Shown piece by piece: positions 24,825 through 34,300 of a DNA stretch of 49,200 bases. Origin of the DNA: SYIM01 sp964581825 (GTDB lineage: Bacteria > Pseudomonadota > Gammaproteobacteria > Burkholderiales > Burkholderiaceae_E); NCBI GenBank assembly GCA_964581825.1, contig CAZORB010000009.1:1-49200 (forward strand), in the 5' to 3' direction. A model generated the notes under the pieces. The model had not been told where the DNA came from and made no database searches. It was given only the letters and a program-made list of their open reading frames with translations. How positions within the stretch are numbered: the stretch's first letter is position 1; every line of letters starts with the position of its first letter. Made by a program: the position numbers and the translations under genes.

Positions 24825-25571
24825 TCAGGCCTCTTCGCCCTCGACTTCGACGAACTCTTCCTCGCCAGCCGCCTTAACGACCTCTTGAAGCGCGCTGCTG
24901 CGCCCTTCAAGGATCGCATCCGCCGCGCCACGGGCGTACAGACGGATGGCCTTACCCGAGTCATCGTTGCCCGGGATCACATAGGAAATCCCTTCGGGCG
25001 AGTGGTTGGTATCGACCACGCCAACGACAGGAATGCCGAGCTTTCCAGCTTCGGTGACGGCGATTTTGTGATATCCAACATCGACGACGAACAAGGCGTC
25101 AGGCAGGCCGCCCATGTCCTTGATACCGCCAAGACTGCGGTTGAGCTTGTCGAGCTCGCGGTGAAACAGCAGCGACTCTTTTTTGGACATACGCTCAACG
25201 CCACCCTCGGCCAACGTTACTTCCATGTCCTTGAGTCGCTTGATGGAGGTCTTGACCGTCTTGAAGTTGGTGAGCATGCCGCCCAGCCAGCGCTGATCAA
25301 CGTAAGGCATACCGGCGCGCTGCGCCTCTTCGGCCATGATTTCGCGCGCTTGCCGCTTGGTGCCGACGAACATAACCGTGCCGCGGTTTGCCGACAGCTG
25401 CTTCAGATACTTCATTGCATCCTGGTACAGGCCCAGGGTCTTTTCAAGATTGACGATGTGAATCTTGTTGCGGTGGCCGTAGATATAAGGGGCCATCCGG
25501 GGGTTCCAGAACCGGGTCTGGTGGCCGAAGTGAACTCCAGCTTCAAGCATTTGCCGCATCGTGGCAGACAT
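24825..25571 (-). CDS. rpsB: 30S ribosomal protein S2
   Basis: Component of the small subunit; binds late through S1. 248 residues. Opening segment TMRQMLEAGVHFGHQTRFWNPRM, then YIYGHRNKIHIVNLEKT, FVGTKRQAREIMAEEAQRAG, WLGGMLTNFKTVKTSI and the later LGIPVVGVVDTNHSPEGI are all typical. The acidic tail (EEEFVEVEGEEA) is common in betaproteobacteria. The ATG at 25571 has AAAGGAG at good spacing. A long structured leader of up to about 240 nt lies upstream, where S2 autoregulation would be expected. Confidence 0.98.
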   Translation of the reverse strand: MSATMRQMLEAGVHFGHQTRFWNPRMAPYIYGHRNKIHIVNLEKTLGLYQDAMKYLKQLSANRGTVMFVGTKRQAREIMAEEAQRAGMPYVDQRWLGGMLTNFKTVKTSIKRLKDMEVTLAEGGVERMSKKESLLFHRELDKLNRSLGGIKDMGGLPDALFVVDVGYHKIAVTEAGKLGIPVVGVVDTNHSPEGISYVIPGNDDSGKAIRLYARGAADAILEGRSSALQEVVKAAGEEEFVEVEGEEA

Positions 25572-25773
25572 AACAAACTCCTTTCGGGTTGAGTCTTACG
25601 CGCTCGACGATCCGTCCTGGAAAGGTCGGAAAACCCACCCGGTTTACCAAGCAAAGGTTTACCCTTTGCTGACATGTACGGCGGGCACCCTGGTCGATCG
25701 GGCGCGCGGGATTTGGACCCCACCTAAAGCCAAGCTCTAGCAAACCAGAGACAGAGTTTTAGAGTGGTAAGTC

Positions 25774-25789
25774 CCGCTTTCGTTAGCGG
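25774..25789. repeat. Small hairpin in the rpsB-map gap
   Basis: CCGCT (25774-25778) pairs with AGCGG (25785-25789) around a six-base loop. Its right arm shares bases with a second inverted repeat, GTTAGC (25782-25787) with GCTAAC (25803-25808), so the two structures cannot form together in RNA. The second repeat ends one base before the map -10. Confidence 0.4.
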
Positions 25790-25809
25790 CTTTGAGTAAG
25801 CAGCTAACC

Positions 25810-25815
25810 TATAAT
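25810..25815 (+). promoter_or_regulatory. Putative -10 element of map, leaderless arrangement
   Basis: A perfect TATAAT ends six bases before the map ATG at 25822. A transcript starting at the usual 6-7 bp downstream would begin at or next to the start codon. There is no clear -35, and an inverted repeat GTTAGC...GCTAAC (25782-25808) sits just upstream, where a regulator might bind. Confidence 0.45.
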
Positions 25816-25821
25816 CATACC

Positions 25822-26628
25822 ATGACCATCCAACTCAAAACCTCCGAAGAAATCGCCGCGATGCGCGTCGCCGGGCGTCTGGCGAGCGAAGTGCTCGACT
25901 TCATCGCGCCTCACGTACGCCCTGGCATCACCACCGGTGAACTGGACCGGCTCTGTCACGACTATATGGTCGGTGTGCAGGGCACCATTCCGGCACCCCT
26001 CAATTACGCGCCGCCGGGCTACACACCCTTCCCTAAGTCGATATGCACCTCGGTCAATCACCAGGTGTGCCACGGGATCCCGGGAAATCGAATTCTGAAG
26101 ACGGGAGACATCGTCAATGTCGACATCACCGTCATCAAAGACGGATTTCATGGCGACACAAGCAGAATGTTCTGCGTGGGCGAACCCTCCATCGCGGCGC
26201 GCAGATTGTGCGAGGTCACGTACCGGGCGATGTGGATCGGGATTGAACAGGTTCGGCCCGGGGCCACGCTGGGTGACATCGGACACGCCATTCAGCGCTT
26301 TGCGGAGGGCAGCGGATTTTCTGTGGTCCGAGAGTTCTGTGGCCACGGCATCGGAAGGCGCTTCCATGAGGAACCGCAGGTACTCCACTATGGGCGGCCT
26401 GGCACCGGCGAGCGGCTTGAACCCGGAATGATCTTTACGATTGAACCGATGATCAACGCTGGCAAACGCGACGTTCGTGAGCTTGGTGATGGCTGGACCA
26501 TCGTGACACGCGACCACAGCCTGTCAGCTCAGTGGGAGCACACGGTACTGGTCACAGAAAGTGGCTTTGATGTCCTGACGGTTTCCGAGGGCTGCCCCGC
26601 CAGACCTTCGCTTGCCTCCGCGGCCTGA
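25822..26628 (+). CDS. map: Type I methionine aminopeptidase
   Basis: Removes N-terminal Met from nascent proteins; essential dinuclear metalloenzyme. 268 residues. The pita-bread fold shows CTSVNHQVCHGIPG, the first ligand pair in VNVDITVIKDGFHGDTSRMF (two Asp), the His in GHGIGRRFHEEP, and Glu ligands in TIEPM and SAQWEHTV. The ATG at 25822 (TIQLKTSEEIAAMR) is the family start. No Shine-Dalgarno is visible and a TATAAT ends six bases upstream, so the mRNA may be leaderless. It is divergent from rpsB and is followed by glnD after eight bases. Confidence 0.97.
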   Translation: MTIQLKTSEEIAAMRVAGRLASEVLDFIAPHVRPGITTGELDRLCHDYMVGVQGTIPAPLNYAPPGYTPFPKSICTSVNHQVCHGIPGNRILKTGDIVNVDITVIKDGFHGDTSRMFCVGEPSIAARRLCEVTYRAMWIGIEQVRPGATLGDIGHAIQRFAEGSGFSVVREFCGHGIGRRFHEEPQVLHYGRPGTGERLEPGMIFTIEPMINAGKRDVRELGDGWTIVTRDHSLSAQWEHTVLVTESGFDVLTVSEGCPARPSLASAA

Positions 26629-26636
26629 CCTCATTG

Positions 26637-29189
26637 ATGGACGCGGACCTCAACCCGCTTCGCGAGCTTCACCGCCAGGCAATTGACTCGGCGATCTCCC
26701 ACTTCCGACAGTCGCGCAATCCCGATCGGTTACTGACCGAGCTCTGCAGGGCCACCGACCGCACACTGCGAGGGCTTTGGCTTCAGCTCACCGTCCCGAC
26801 CCGGTTTTCGTTGGTTGCGGTGGGCGGGTACGGCAGAGGCGAGTTGTTCCCACACTCGGATGTCGATCTGCTGATCCTGGTGGATCAGCCCTCGCCCGCC
26901 GAGGTGGGCATGCTCGAGCGGTTCATCAGCGCCTGCTGGGATCTCGGCCTGCAGATTGGGCACAGTGTTCGCAACATTGATGAGTGCGTTGATGAGGCGC
27001 GTAGCGATATCACCGTACAAACCAGCCTGATTGAGCGACGGCTACTCGCCGGCAGCCGCGAGGCTTTCGATTCGCTCTGCACACGGCTGGACGCTTCGCT
27101 CGACCCCGCCCAGTTTTTTTCAAAGAAACTGCTGGAGATGCGGCAGCGTCACACGCGCTACGAAGATACGCCTTACAGTCTTGAGCCAAATACCAAAGAG
27201 AGCCCGGGGGGACTGCGCGATCTTCAGATCATTCTGTGGTCCAGCCGAGCAGCGGGGCTGGCGGCCAGTTGGAGCGACCTCGCCAAAAAGGGCCTGATCA
27301 GCACCGCTGAGCTGCGCCAGATTCGCCACAACGAGCGTGAGCTGAAGCGAATACGGGCATTTCTTCACCTGGTGTCCGGACGGCGCGAGGATCGTCTGGT
27401 GTTCGATCTGCAGGCGCAGGTCAGCGCCGCGCTGGGGCTGCATTTGGGCGATGCTCGACAGGCCTCAGAGTCGTTGATGCAGCGCTATTACTGGGCCGCA
27501 AAAGCCGTGGTCCAGCTGAGTACCCTCTTGCTGCAGGATCTCCGAGCGCGGCTATCTCCAGCCGCCACCGGTGAACCAGAACCCATTGATGCAGAGTTCG
27601 ACAACCGCGGCGGCCTTCTTCACATCTCCGATCCCGACTTGTTCGACCGCGACCCCTCCGCGATCCTGCGTGCGTTCCTGGTTCTCACCCGTCATCGCGA
27701 GCTCCACGGCATGACCACAGCAACGCTGCGAGCGATCTGGCGCGCGCGCACGCGCATCGACGCTGCGTTTAGACAGGCGCCTGCCAATCGCCTGCTGTTT
27801 CTCGAGTTCCTCAAGGCCGATCACGGTGTCACCCGCGGCCTGCGCCAAATGAATCAATGGTCGGTGCTGGGTCGTTATCTTCCCGTTTTTCGGCGCATCG
27901 TCGGTCAGATGCAGCACGATCTGTTTCACGTTTACACGGTTGATCAACATATCCTGATGGTGGTGCGTAACCTGCGCCGGTTCGGCATGGCTGAGCACGC
28001 GCATGAATACCCGTTCTGCAGCCAATTGATGAGCGCGGTTCGCGCGCCCTGGCTGCTGGTGGTTGCCGCACTCTTTCACGATATCGCCAAAGGCCGAGGC
28101 GGAGACCATTCGGCGCTCGGGCGACTCGACGCGCGTCGCTTCTGTAACGCTCACGGTATCAGCCAATCCGACCGTGAACTGGTTGAGTTCCTGGTTGAGC
28201 ATCACTTAACGATGTCCTCGATCGCCCAGAAACAGGATCTGTCGGACCCCGAAGTAATCGATCGATTCAGCGCCTTGGTACAAACCGAAGAAAGGCTTAC
28301 CTACCTATACCTGCTGACCGTGGCCGATATCCGTGGCACCAGCCCCAAGGTGTGGAACGCCTGGAAAGCGAAGCTGCTTGAAGACCTGTTTCGCGCAACG
28401 CGACGGCGCCTTGCTGGCGAAACTCATAGCGCCGATACCGTGCTGGATAGTCGGCGTAGCGAAGCGGTTCGCCTGCTCAACCTTCAGACAATCGATCCGA
28501 ACCGGTACGGCGACTTCTGGACGCGACTCGGGATTTCGTATTTCCTTCGAACCGACCCGGCCGACATTGCTTGGCATGCCCGTGTACTCACCGATCCCGC
28601 TTCGGGGGCTGTCCCGAGGGTCAGGGCACGGATCGCGCCGATAGGCGAAGGGTTTCAGGTGGTTGTCTACACACAGGATCAGGCTGAACTATTCGCCCGG
28701 ATCTGTGCGTATTTTGACAGCCACAATCTGTCGGTCCTGGACGCTCAGATTCACACGACGCTCGACGGCCACGCGCTCGACAGCTTCCTTGTGATCGACC
28801 CGATGTCCGAGATGGGGTACCGCGAGCGGTTAAACCTGGTTGAGCGGGAGCTGGCCGACTGGCTCGGCACCTCTGGGCCGCTCCCATCGCCGGTACGTGG
28901 TCGCTTGTCCCGCCGATCGCGGTACTTCCCCGTGACGCCAACCGTCGATCTGCGCCCCGACGAGCGCGGCGGAAGACACCTTCTATCGATTACCGCCAAC
29001 GATAGAACGGGTCTCCTTTACAGCATCGCCCGCGTGCTGAGCCGGCACCAGGTGAGCCTCGTCAGCGCCCGCATCATGACGCTTGGTGAGCGTGTCGAAG
29101 ACGTGCTGGTGGTCCAGGGACCCGTGTTCGTTAAGCAGCGCGGCACGCTTGATTTCGAGACCGAAATGCTTTCCGCGCTTCAAAATTGA
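26637..29189 (+). CDS. glnD: PII uridylyltransferase/uridylyl-removing enzyme
   Basis: Primary nitrogen sensor: uridylylates PII proteins under nitrogen limitation and de-uridylylates them when glutamine is high. 850 residues. The nucleotidyltransferase domain has GGYGRGELFPHSDVDLLIL at about 60-78, followed by the GlnE/GlnD-type linker. The HD domain for UMP removal has LFHDIAKGRGGDHS near residue 475. Two C-terminal ACT domains (about 665-740 and 780-850) sense glutamine. The ATG at 26637 follows a TTG that is also in frame. It is 8 bp after map and probably cotranscribed, as in many proteobacteria. Confidence 0.97.
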   Translation: MDADLNPLRELHRQAIDSAISHFRQSRNPDRLLTELCRATDRTLRGLWLQLTVPTRFSLVAVGGYGRGELFPHSDVDLLILVDQPSPAEVGMLERFISACWDLGLQIGHSVRNIDECVDEARSDITVQTSLIERRLLAGSREAFDSLCTRLDASLDPAQFFSKKLLEMRQRHTRYEDTPYSLEPNTKESPGGLRDLQIILWSSRAAGLAASWSDLAKKGLISTAELRQIRHNERELKRIRAFLHLVSGRREDRLVFDLQAQVSAALGLHLGDARQASESLMQRYYWAAKAVVQLSTLLLQDLRARLSPAATGEPEPIDAEFDNRGGLLHISDPDLFDRDPSAILRAFLVLTRHRELHGMTTATLRAIWRARTRIDAAFRQAPANRLLFLEFLKADHGVTRGLRQMNQWSVLGRYLPVFRRIVGQMQHDLFHVYTVDQHILMVVRNLRRFGMAEHAHEYPFCSQLMSAVRAPWLLVVAALFHDIAKGRGGDHSALGRLDARRFCNAHGISQSDRELVEFLVEHHLTMSSIAQKQDLSDPEVIDRFSALVQTEERLTYLYLLTVADIRGTSPKVWNAWKAKLLEDLFRATRRRLAGETHSADTVLDSRRSEAVRLLNLQTIDPNRYGDFWTRLGISYFLRTDPADIAWHARVLTDPASGAVPRVRARIAPIGEGFQVVVYTQDQAELFARICAYFDSHNLSVLDAQIHTTLDGHALDSFLVIDPMSEMGYRERLNLVERELADWLGTSGPLPSPVRGRLSRRSRYFPVTPTVDLRPDERGGRHLLSITANDRTGLLYSIARVLSRHQVSLVSARIMTLGERVEDVLVVQGPVFVKQRGTLDFETEMLSALQN

Positions 29190-29194
29190 AGCAG

Positions 29195-29941
29195 TCAGGC
29201 CGCTTCAGCGCGGCACATCTCGGTAAGCACCTGCTGAACTGTGGCCATCGACCGGGCTAGGTTTGCCATGATCGCCTCAATGGATACCCCCGCCTCACTC
29301 GAATCGATACCGGCTGCCGCATTGGCGACTACCGCCAGACATGCATACCGCAGGCCCAGCTCTCGAGCGAGAGCAGCCTCGGGCATACCGGTCATGCCGA
29401 CAATCGTGCAGCCGTCCTGCCGAAGCCTGCGAATCTCAGCGGCAGTCTCAAGCCTTGGCCCGTTGGTGCAGCCGTATACGCCCGTCTTCACCACAGAAAC
29501 CTGACGCCGCACCGCGCTCCGAATGAGACGTTCGCGCAGGCTGGCGTCATAGGGTTCAGTGAAATCCACATGCATGACGTTGCCATCATCGCCATCAAAG
29601 TAGGTGGCCTCGCGCCCGCTGGTGTAGTCGATGACCTGATCGGGCACGACCAACGCACCCGTCGGACAGTCAGTGGCGATGCCACCCACGGCGGCCACAG
29701 CGACCACTTCGGTGGCACCAGCCTCGCGAAGCGCCCACATATTCGCCCGATAGTTGATTCGGTGTGGCGGCACCCGGTGTCCCCGCGCGTGCCGCGGCAG
29801 AAACAGAACGGGTAGCGCCCCGATCCGGCCTTTGACGATCGAATCCGACGGGGTCCCCCAGCGCGTGTTTATCGTCAGGCGGATGGGGTCGACGAGTCCC
29901 TCGAGCTCGTACAGGCCACTACCGCCGATGATTGCCAGCAC
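29195..29941 (-). CDS. Methylthioinosine/methylthioadenosine phosphorylase (MTIP-like)
   Basis: PNP/UDP-family phosphorylase of the purine methylthio-nucleoside salvage pathway, giving 5-methylthioribose 1-phosphate plus a purine. 248 residues. Key segments: AIIGGSGLYELEGL, PRHARGHRVPPHRINYRANMWAL, and YGCTNGPRLETAAEI. Where adenosine-type enzymes carry an Asp pair that binds the 6-amino group, this protein reads VVANAAAG with Asn, as in 6-oxopurine enzymes. It therefore looks like S-methyl-5'-thioinosine phosphorylase, known from Pseudomonas aeruginosa. The start is GTG at 29941. It lies 11 bp after zipA, where ligA is usual, and converges on glnD with a 5-bp gap. Confidence 0.85.
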   Translation of the reverse strand: MLAIIGGSGLYELEGLVDPIRLTINTRWGTPSDSIVKGRIGALPVLFLPRHARGHRVPPHRINYRANMWALREAGATEVVAVAAVGGIATDCPTGALVVPDQVIDYTSGREATYFDGDDGNVMHVDFTEPYDASLRERLIRSAVRRQVSVVKTGVYGCTNGPRLETAAEIRRLRQDGCTIVGMTGMPEAALARELGLRYACLAVVANAAAGIDSSEAGVSIEAIMANLARSMATVQQVLTEMCRAEAA

Positions 29942-29952
29942 GACGATGCAGC

Positions 29953-31302
29953 CTAGTTGAACACGCGTAGCGCAGCGGTCGAACCAGCCGGTAAACCTGC
30001 AGCGGCCAGCGATGCGCAGCGCTGCTCGATTTCGTGGGCAATCGTTTCGATGCTGCGGTCGTTCAGCGCCTTACCGCCATCGTCGATAATTCGCCCCGGC
30101 AGTCGGCGCGCGCAGATCTTGACGCACTCGACCATGGCTGAGAAGGGCTTGCTGCCGGGGTCAACCCGCGGCACATCCAGCAGGAAACTCAACCGATTCG
30201 GCTGTTCACCGAGCGATACCGAGAACAGGGTCTCGCCGCGCGGTCCCAGTCGGGCATAGCGATTATTGCCCCGTTCAACCACAGCAAGCGGCCCGGCCAG
30301 GGCGGCAAGCTGCGACGGCCCCAGCGTTTCAGAGGCATCCACATTGATGCATACCTGTGCATCAAGCTTGGCGCTGTCAGCGTCCAGCAGGCGTGCGCGC
30401 GCCAGCACCCCAGTCATATCGTCGATCTCAACGCCGACGCCGAGCGATGCCGCCACCTCCCGGATCCGCTGCGCGAAGTCGGTGTACTCAAGCGCATTGA
30501 CAGGTCCAGACCGATTCGCCAGCAGCAAACCGAAGCGCGCAGAGGTACAGACCTCTCCAGCTCGCGGGAGATGCCACCCCTCAGCGACAGGTTGCGGACC
30601 GAGCACCTCGAGCGATACAGGCTTGCTTCCTGATCGTCTGAGCGTTTGCCCGAGCGAAACCAGGCGCTCAGCCGCCACAGGCTGGACAAAACGAAGCAGC
30701 GCGAGGCAGTCGGTACGCTCAGAAAGGGCGTTGGCAGCGACGTTGGCCGTCGCGACAGCCGGAGGGGTCGGCGCAGATGCCTCGACCGGCGCTGGCGCGG
30801 GCGTCACCGGTCCCGACGCGGGTTTGGGTTGCAAAGCAGGGGCTGGCCGACTGACCGGAGCCATGGATGCGGGTGCTGGCGCCTGCTCGGCGCGCGATGC
30901 GATTGGCTGTGCGTCGGCGGGAACCGGCCGCGAGTCAACGTACAGAAACGGCATGGACTCGTTTCTCGGCTCGCTCGCCACATACGTGGCTTCGGGATCT
31001 TGGACCGCCTTGGGTTCTATTGAGGGAATCCCACCCAGCTGTGGCTCAGCACGCCTGTCGGCTTCGGGAGGTGAATCGCCCAGCCCAAGACTGGGCTCGG
31101 GTCGAGCTGCGGCTGAGGGAGCGCGCGTCTCTGCGGATCGGTTTTCCGGGGGCTCAGCGACCGGGCGCGTCACCGGCGGTGGCGCCGACTCTCGAACAGC
31201 AAGCCGGCGAAGGCGCCACGCTTTCCAGGCATCCCAAAACACGACTGCGCCGATCGCCAGCGCGACAACCAACAGGATGCTGACGGTAAGGCTATCGATC
31301 AT
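29953..31302 (-). CDS. zipA: Cell division protein ZipA
   Basis: Anchors FtsZ to the inner membrane at the division site. 449 residues. One N-terminal membrane helix (about 7-23) in the N-out orientation is followed by a basic patch, then a long linker (about 40-200) rich in Pro and Ala, including repeated PAPA-type runs. The C-terminal ZipA domain (about 205-449) binds the FtsZ tail; SFLLDVPRVDPGSKPFSAM and CVKICARRLPGRIIDDGG are recognisable. Linker sequence is not conserved between species. The ATG at 31302 overlaps the smc stop as ATGA, the smc-zipA pairing typical of betaproteobacteria. Confidence 0.92.
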   Translation of the reverse strand: MIDSLTVSILLVVALAIGAVVFWDAWKAWRLRRLAVRESAPPPVTRPVAEPPENRSAETRAPSAAARPEPSLGLGDSPPEADRRAEPQLGGIPSIEPKAVQDPEATYVASEPRNESMPFLYVDSRPVPADAQPIASRAEQAPAPASMAPVSRPAPALQPKPASGPVTPAPAPVEASAPTPPAVATANVAANALSERTDCLALLRFVQPVAAERLVSLGQTLRRSGSKPVSLEVLGPQPVAEGWHLPRAGEVCTSARFGLLLANRSGPVNALEYTDFAQRIREVAASLGVGVEIDDMTGVLARARLLDADSAKLDAQVCINVDASETLGPSQLAALAGPLAVVERGNNRYARLGPRGETLFSVSLGEQPNRLSFLLDVPRVDPGSKPFSAMVECVKICARRLPGRIIDDGGKALNDRSIETIAHEIEQRCASLAAAGLPAGSTAALRVFN

Positions 31303-34300
31303 GCTGCCTTGGCGAAGTTTGCCGCCGCCTCGAGGTCAACCGCAACCAGTCGCGACACGCCTTTTTCCTGCATCGTGACCCCAATTAACTGCTCGGCGAA
31401 CTCCATGGCGATTTTGTTGTGCGTGATGAACAGAAACTGCGTCTGCGCGGACATAGCTCGAACCATCTCTGCGTACCGCTCCGTATTGGAGTCATCCAGC
31501 GGCGCGTCAACTTCATCCAGCAGGCAGAACGGCGCCGGGTTGATTTGAAACAGCGAAAATACCAGAGCAATGGCGGTTAGCGCCTTTTCGCCGCCCGACA
31601 AAAGGTGAATCGACGTGTTGCGCTTTCCCGGGGGTTGCGCCATCACTTGAATACCGGCATCCAGTATTTCCTCGCCGGTCAGAATAAGTCGTGCCTCTCC
31701 GCCCCCAAACAGTCTGGGGAACAACTCGCCAAAATGCCGGTTGACGGTGTCGTAGGTATCGCGCAGGAGCGTTCGGGTTTCACGATCAATTTTTCGAATC
31801 GCATCCTCGAGCGTCGTGATGGCCTCGTTGAGGTCCGCGGTCTGTGCCTGAAGAAAGCCTTGTCGCTCGCGGGACTGTGCCAGCTCATCGAGCGCAGCAA
31901 GATTCACAGGGCCGAGCGCAGTGATTGCATTGGTAAGCCGGGTGACCTCTCCTTGCAGCCAGCTCGGTCGTGGCGAGGTCTCGGAGAATCGCTCACGCAG
32001 GCTCGCCTCGGCAGCTTCATCGACCGATGCCTCGAGCAGCTGTGCGGTGAACTGCTCGCCATTCAGGCGCGCCGCCTGCTCCTCGAGCTGAAGTGCATGC
32101 AGGCGCTCGCGCAGGGGCTCCTGCTCACGCTCGGCGGCCAGACGCGCCTCGTCGCCTGAACGCAACTGCTGACTGATATCGTCCAGACGCTGCCGAGCAG
32201 CGCCAAGCTCCGCCTCGGCTTGCACGCGGGCGGCCAGTGATCGCTGCAACGCTTCGCGTGCGTCGGTATCGGAAATATCGTTGAGACGCGCGTCAATCTG
32301 GGAGCGCTCGTCCGCCGCCGCCTGCATCTGTGACGCTGCAGTTGCCGCCGCCTGATTCAGGCGCTCGATCAGAGCCTCGGTCGAACGAACAGCGAAGTCC
32401 GACTCGCGCGCATCGGCCTCGGCCTGACGCAACTGCTCACGCCGTCGTTCGAGGTCGGCCTCGGCCTCTTCCATCGCAAACTGCTGCTCTTCCGCGCGCT
32501 GTTGCGTTTCACCGAGCTGTGCATCGAGCGCGTCGAATTCGTCAGCAAGTTCGGCAAGCGTCGCCTGAAACTGCTCGGCCTGCTGAGCAATATCCTCAAG
32601 CTCGGACACAATGCGCTCGCGGCTGCCAGCGAGTCGGCTAGCCTCCTGCTCGAGTCGCTGGGCCTCCAGACGTAACGAGGATAGCTCCCGCAGCCGGCGT
32701 GCATGCTCCTCGCGCATCTGCTCGAGCGTCGCCCGGGCTTCTGCAGCACCTGACTCGGTCCGAACTGCGTGCCCCCGCGCGTCATCAACCAGCATCTGCT
32801 GTGCGCGCTGTTCCCGAGCCAGATTGTCAATTTCCTGTAGCCGGGCGAGCAACCCTTCTGCCTCGGTGTCCGCTGCATGAAGCGTTGCCGAATAACGCCC
32901 CACCTGATGCCCTTCGCGAACCACGAACAGGGCACCTGCAGGCAGCGTGTTCCGATCGCGGAAGGCTTGATCGAGAGACTCGGCGGCATAGCAGCTCGAC
33001 AGCATGTCGGCGAGCATTGCCTGAACCCCTGCATCGGGACAATGGGCAAGCGCCGAAAGCGGGCGCAGTGACGCCGCATGGGGTGCAGCGGGCGCGCCAA
33101 TTTCACCTGAGTAGAAAGATACTTTGGCTGGGGGCGGATCGGATGCGAGCGCGGACACCATCGACAGATTGCCAAGCTCGAGCGCGTTAACGCGCTCTCG
33201 GAGCGTCGCTTCGAAGGCGGCCTCCCAACCTGGCTCAATCTTGAGTCGCGGGTGGAGACGCGCAAGACGCTCGAGCCCGTGCCTCTGAAGCCAGGGCTGC
33301 ACCTTTGATTGACTCTCAAGCCTTTGCTGAAGCTGTCTTAACGCCGATAAGCGGGCGTCGATACGGGCGAGCGCCGCCTCTGACTCGCGGAGCGCCTGCT
33401 GCGCTGGCGCCCGAGCTGCATCGAGCTCGCGCCACCTGCTATCTGCCTCTTCAACCGACTGCTGAAGTTGCGATTCCGTCTCTTCACCGGCTGCAACCGC
33501 TTCGCGACGGTCCTCAAGCTCCGCCGGGTCGATGCTCGATAACCCTGCGAGTTCCGCCTTCAGCCGGTCGCGCCGGATCTGGAGCGACTCAAGGCTATTT
33601 TGCGCATTGCGCTGACGGAGCGCGGAGAGCTCAATTGCCTGACTGGATTGCGCCGCAAGTTGCCGGGCGGCGTCCAGAGCCAGGCGAGATTCGCGCACGC
33701 GCGCTTCGGCATCGGGCAGCGTGTCGGCAAATTGCGCAGACACGGCCGCCTGTGTCTCGGACTGCTCCTGTTCATATGCGAGTCGTTCGCGAGCCGCCTC
33801 CCGCTCAGCCTCCGCGTTTTCAAGCAGCGTTCGCGCGCGATTCGCCTGCTGCTCAAGCGAGTCAAGCCGCTCGCGAAGCTGACCCTGAGTCTGGGCAACG
33901 ACCCGGATATCGGATTCCAGCCGCGCGACCTCCGCATTGACGTCGTAGAGACGCCCCTGAGCGGCATGAACCTGGTCGCCGGCCGCGTAATGCGCGGCGC
34001 GCACCGACTCCAGCTCTGACTCGAGACGGCGCAGCAGCGCCTGCCGCTCTTCGATGGCGGTCGACGCCGCCGCAATCTGGCCCGCAATCCGCGTCTGCTC
34101 GGAAAGCGCATCATCGCGCCGCAGTATCCAAAGCATGCGCTGTTTGGCGTCGCGGTCGGACTCGAGCTCGCGATAGCGCGCAGCAAGCTCAGCCTGCCGC
34201 TCTAGCCGACCAATCTGGTCGTTGAGTTCCCGGAGGATGTCTTCGACGCGGGTGAGGTTTTCGCGAGTGTCCGACAGCCGGCCCTCGGTCTCGCGCCTGC

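Larger units (their letters stand above)
25572..25821 (-). promoter_or_regulatory. rpsB leader and rpsB-map divergent promoter region
   Basis: The 250-bp region between the divergent starts of rpsB and map. On the rpsB side it holds a perfect 8-bp stem (AGCAAAGG 25650-25657 with CCTTTGCT 25663-25670, loop of five), a direct repeat of GGTTTACC (25641-25648 and 25656-25663), and a GC-rich segment at 25677-25712. Proteobacterial rpsB mRNAs often have a leader bound by S2, so this is a candidate autoregulatory RNA. I cannot match it to a known structure by eye. The map side carries the elements listed separately. Confidence 0.5.

Noticed and set aside
29187..29207. Six-base stem TGAAGC/GCTTCA spanning the convergent stops of glnD and the phosphorylase gene
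   Set aside because: Short, nine-base loop, no T-run and partly coding; chance is as likely as a terminator.
30266..31378. A 370-codon open frame opposite zipA
   Set aside because: Ser/Ala/Arg-rich translation typical of the antisense of a Pro/Ala-rich linker; no recognisable domain and no ribosome site.
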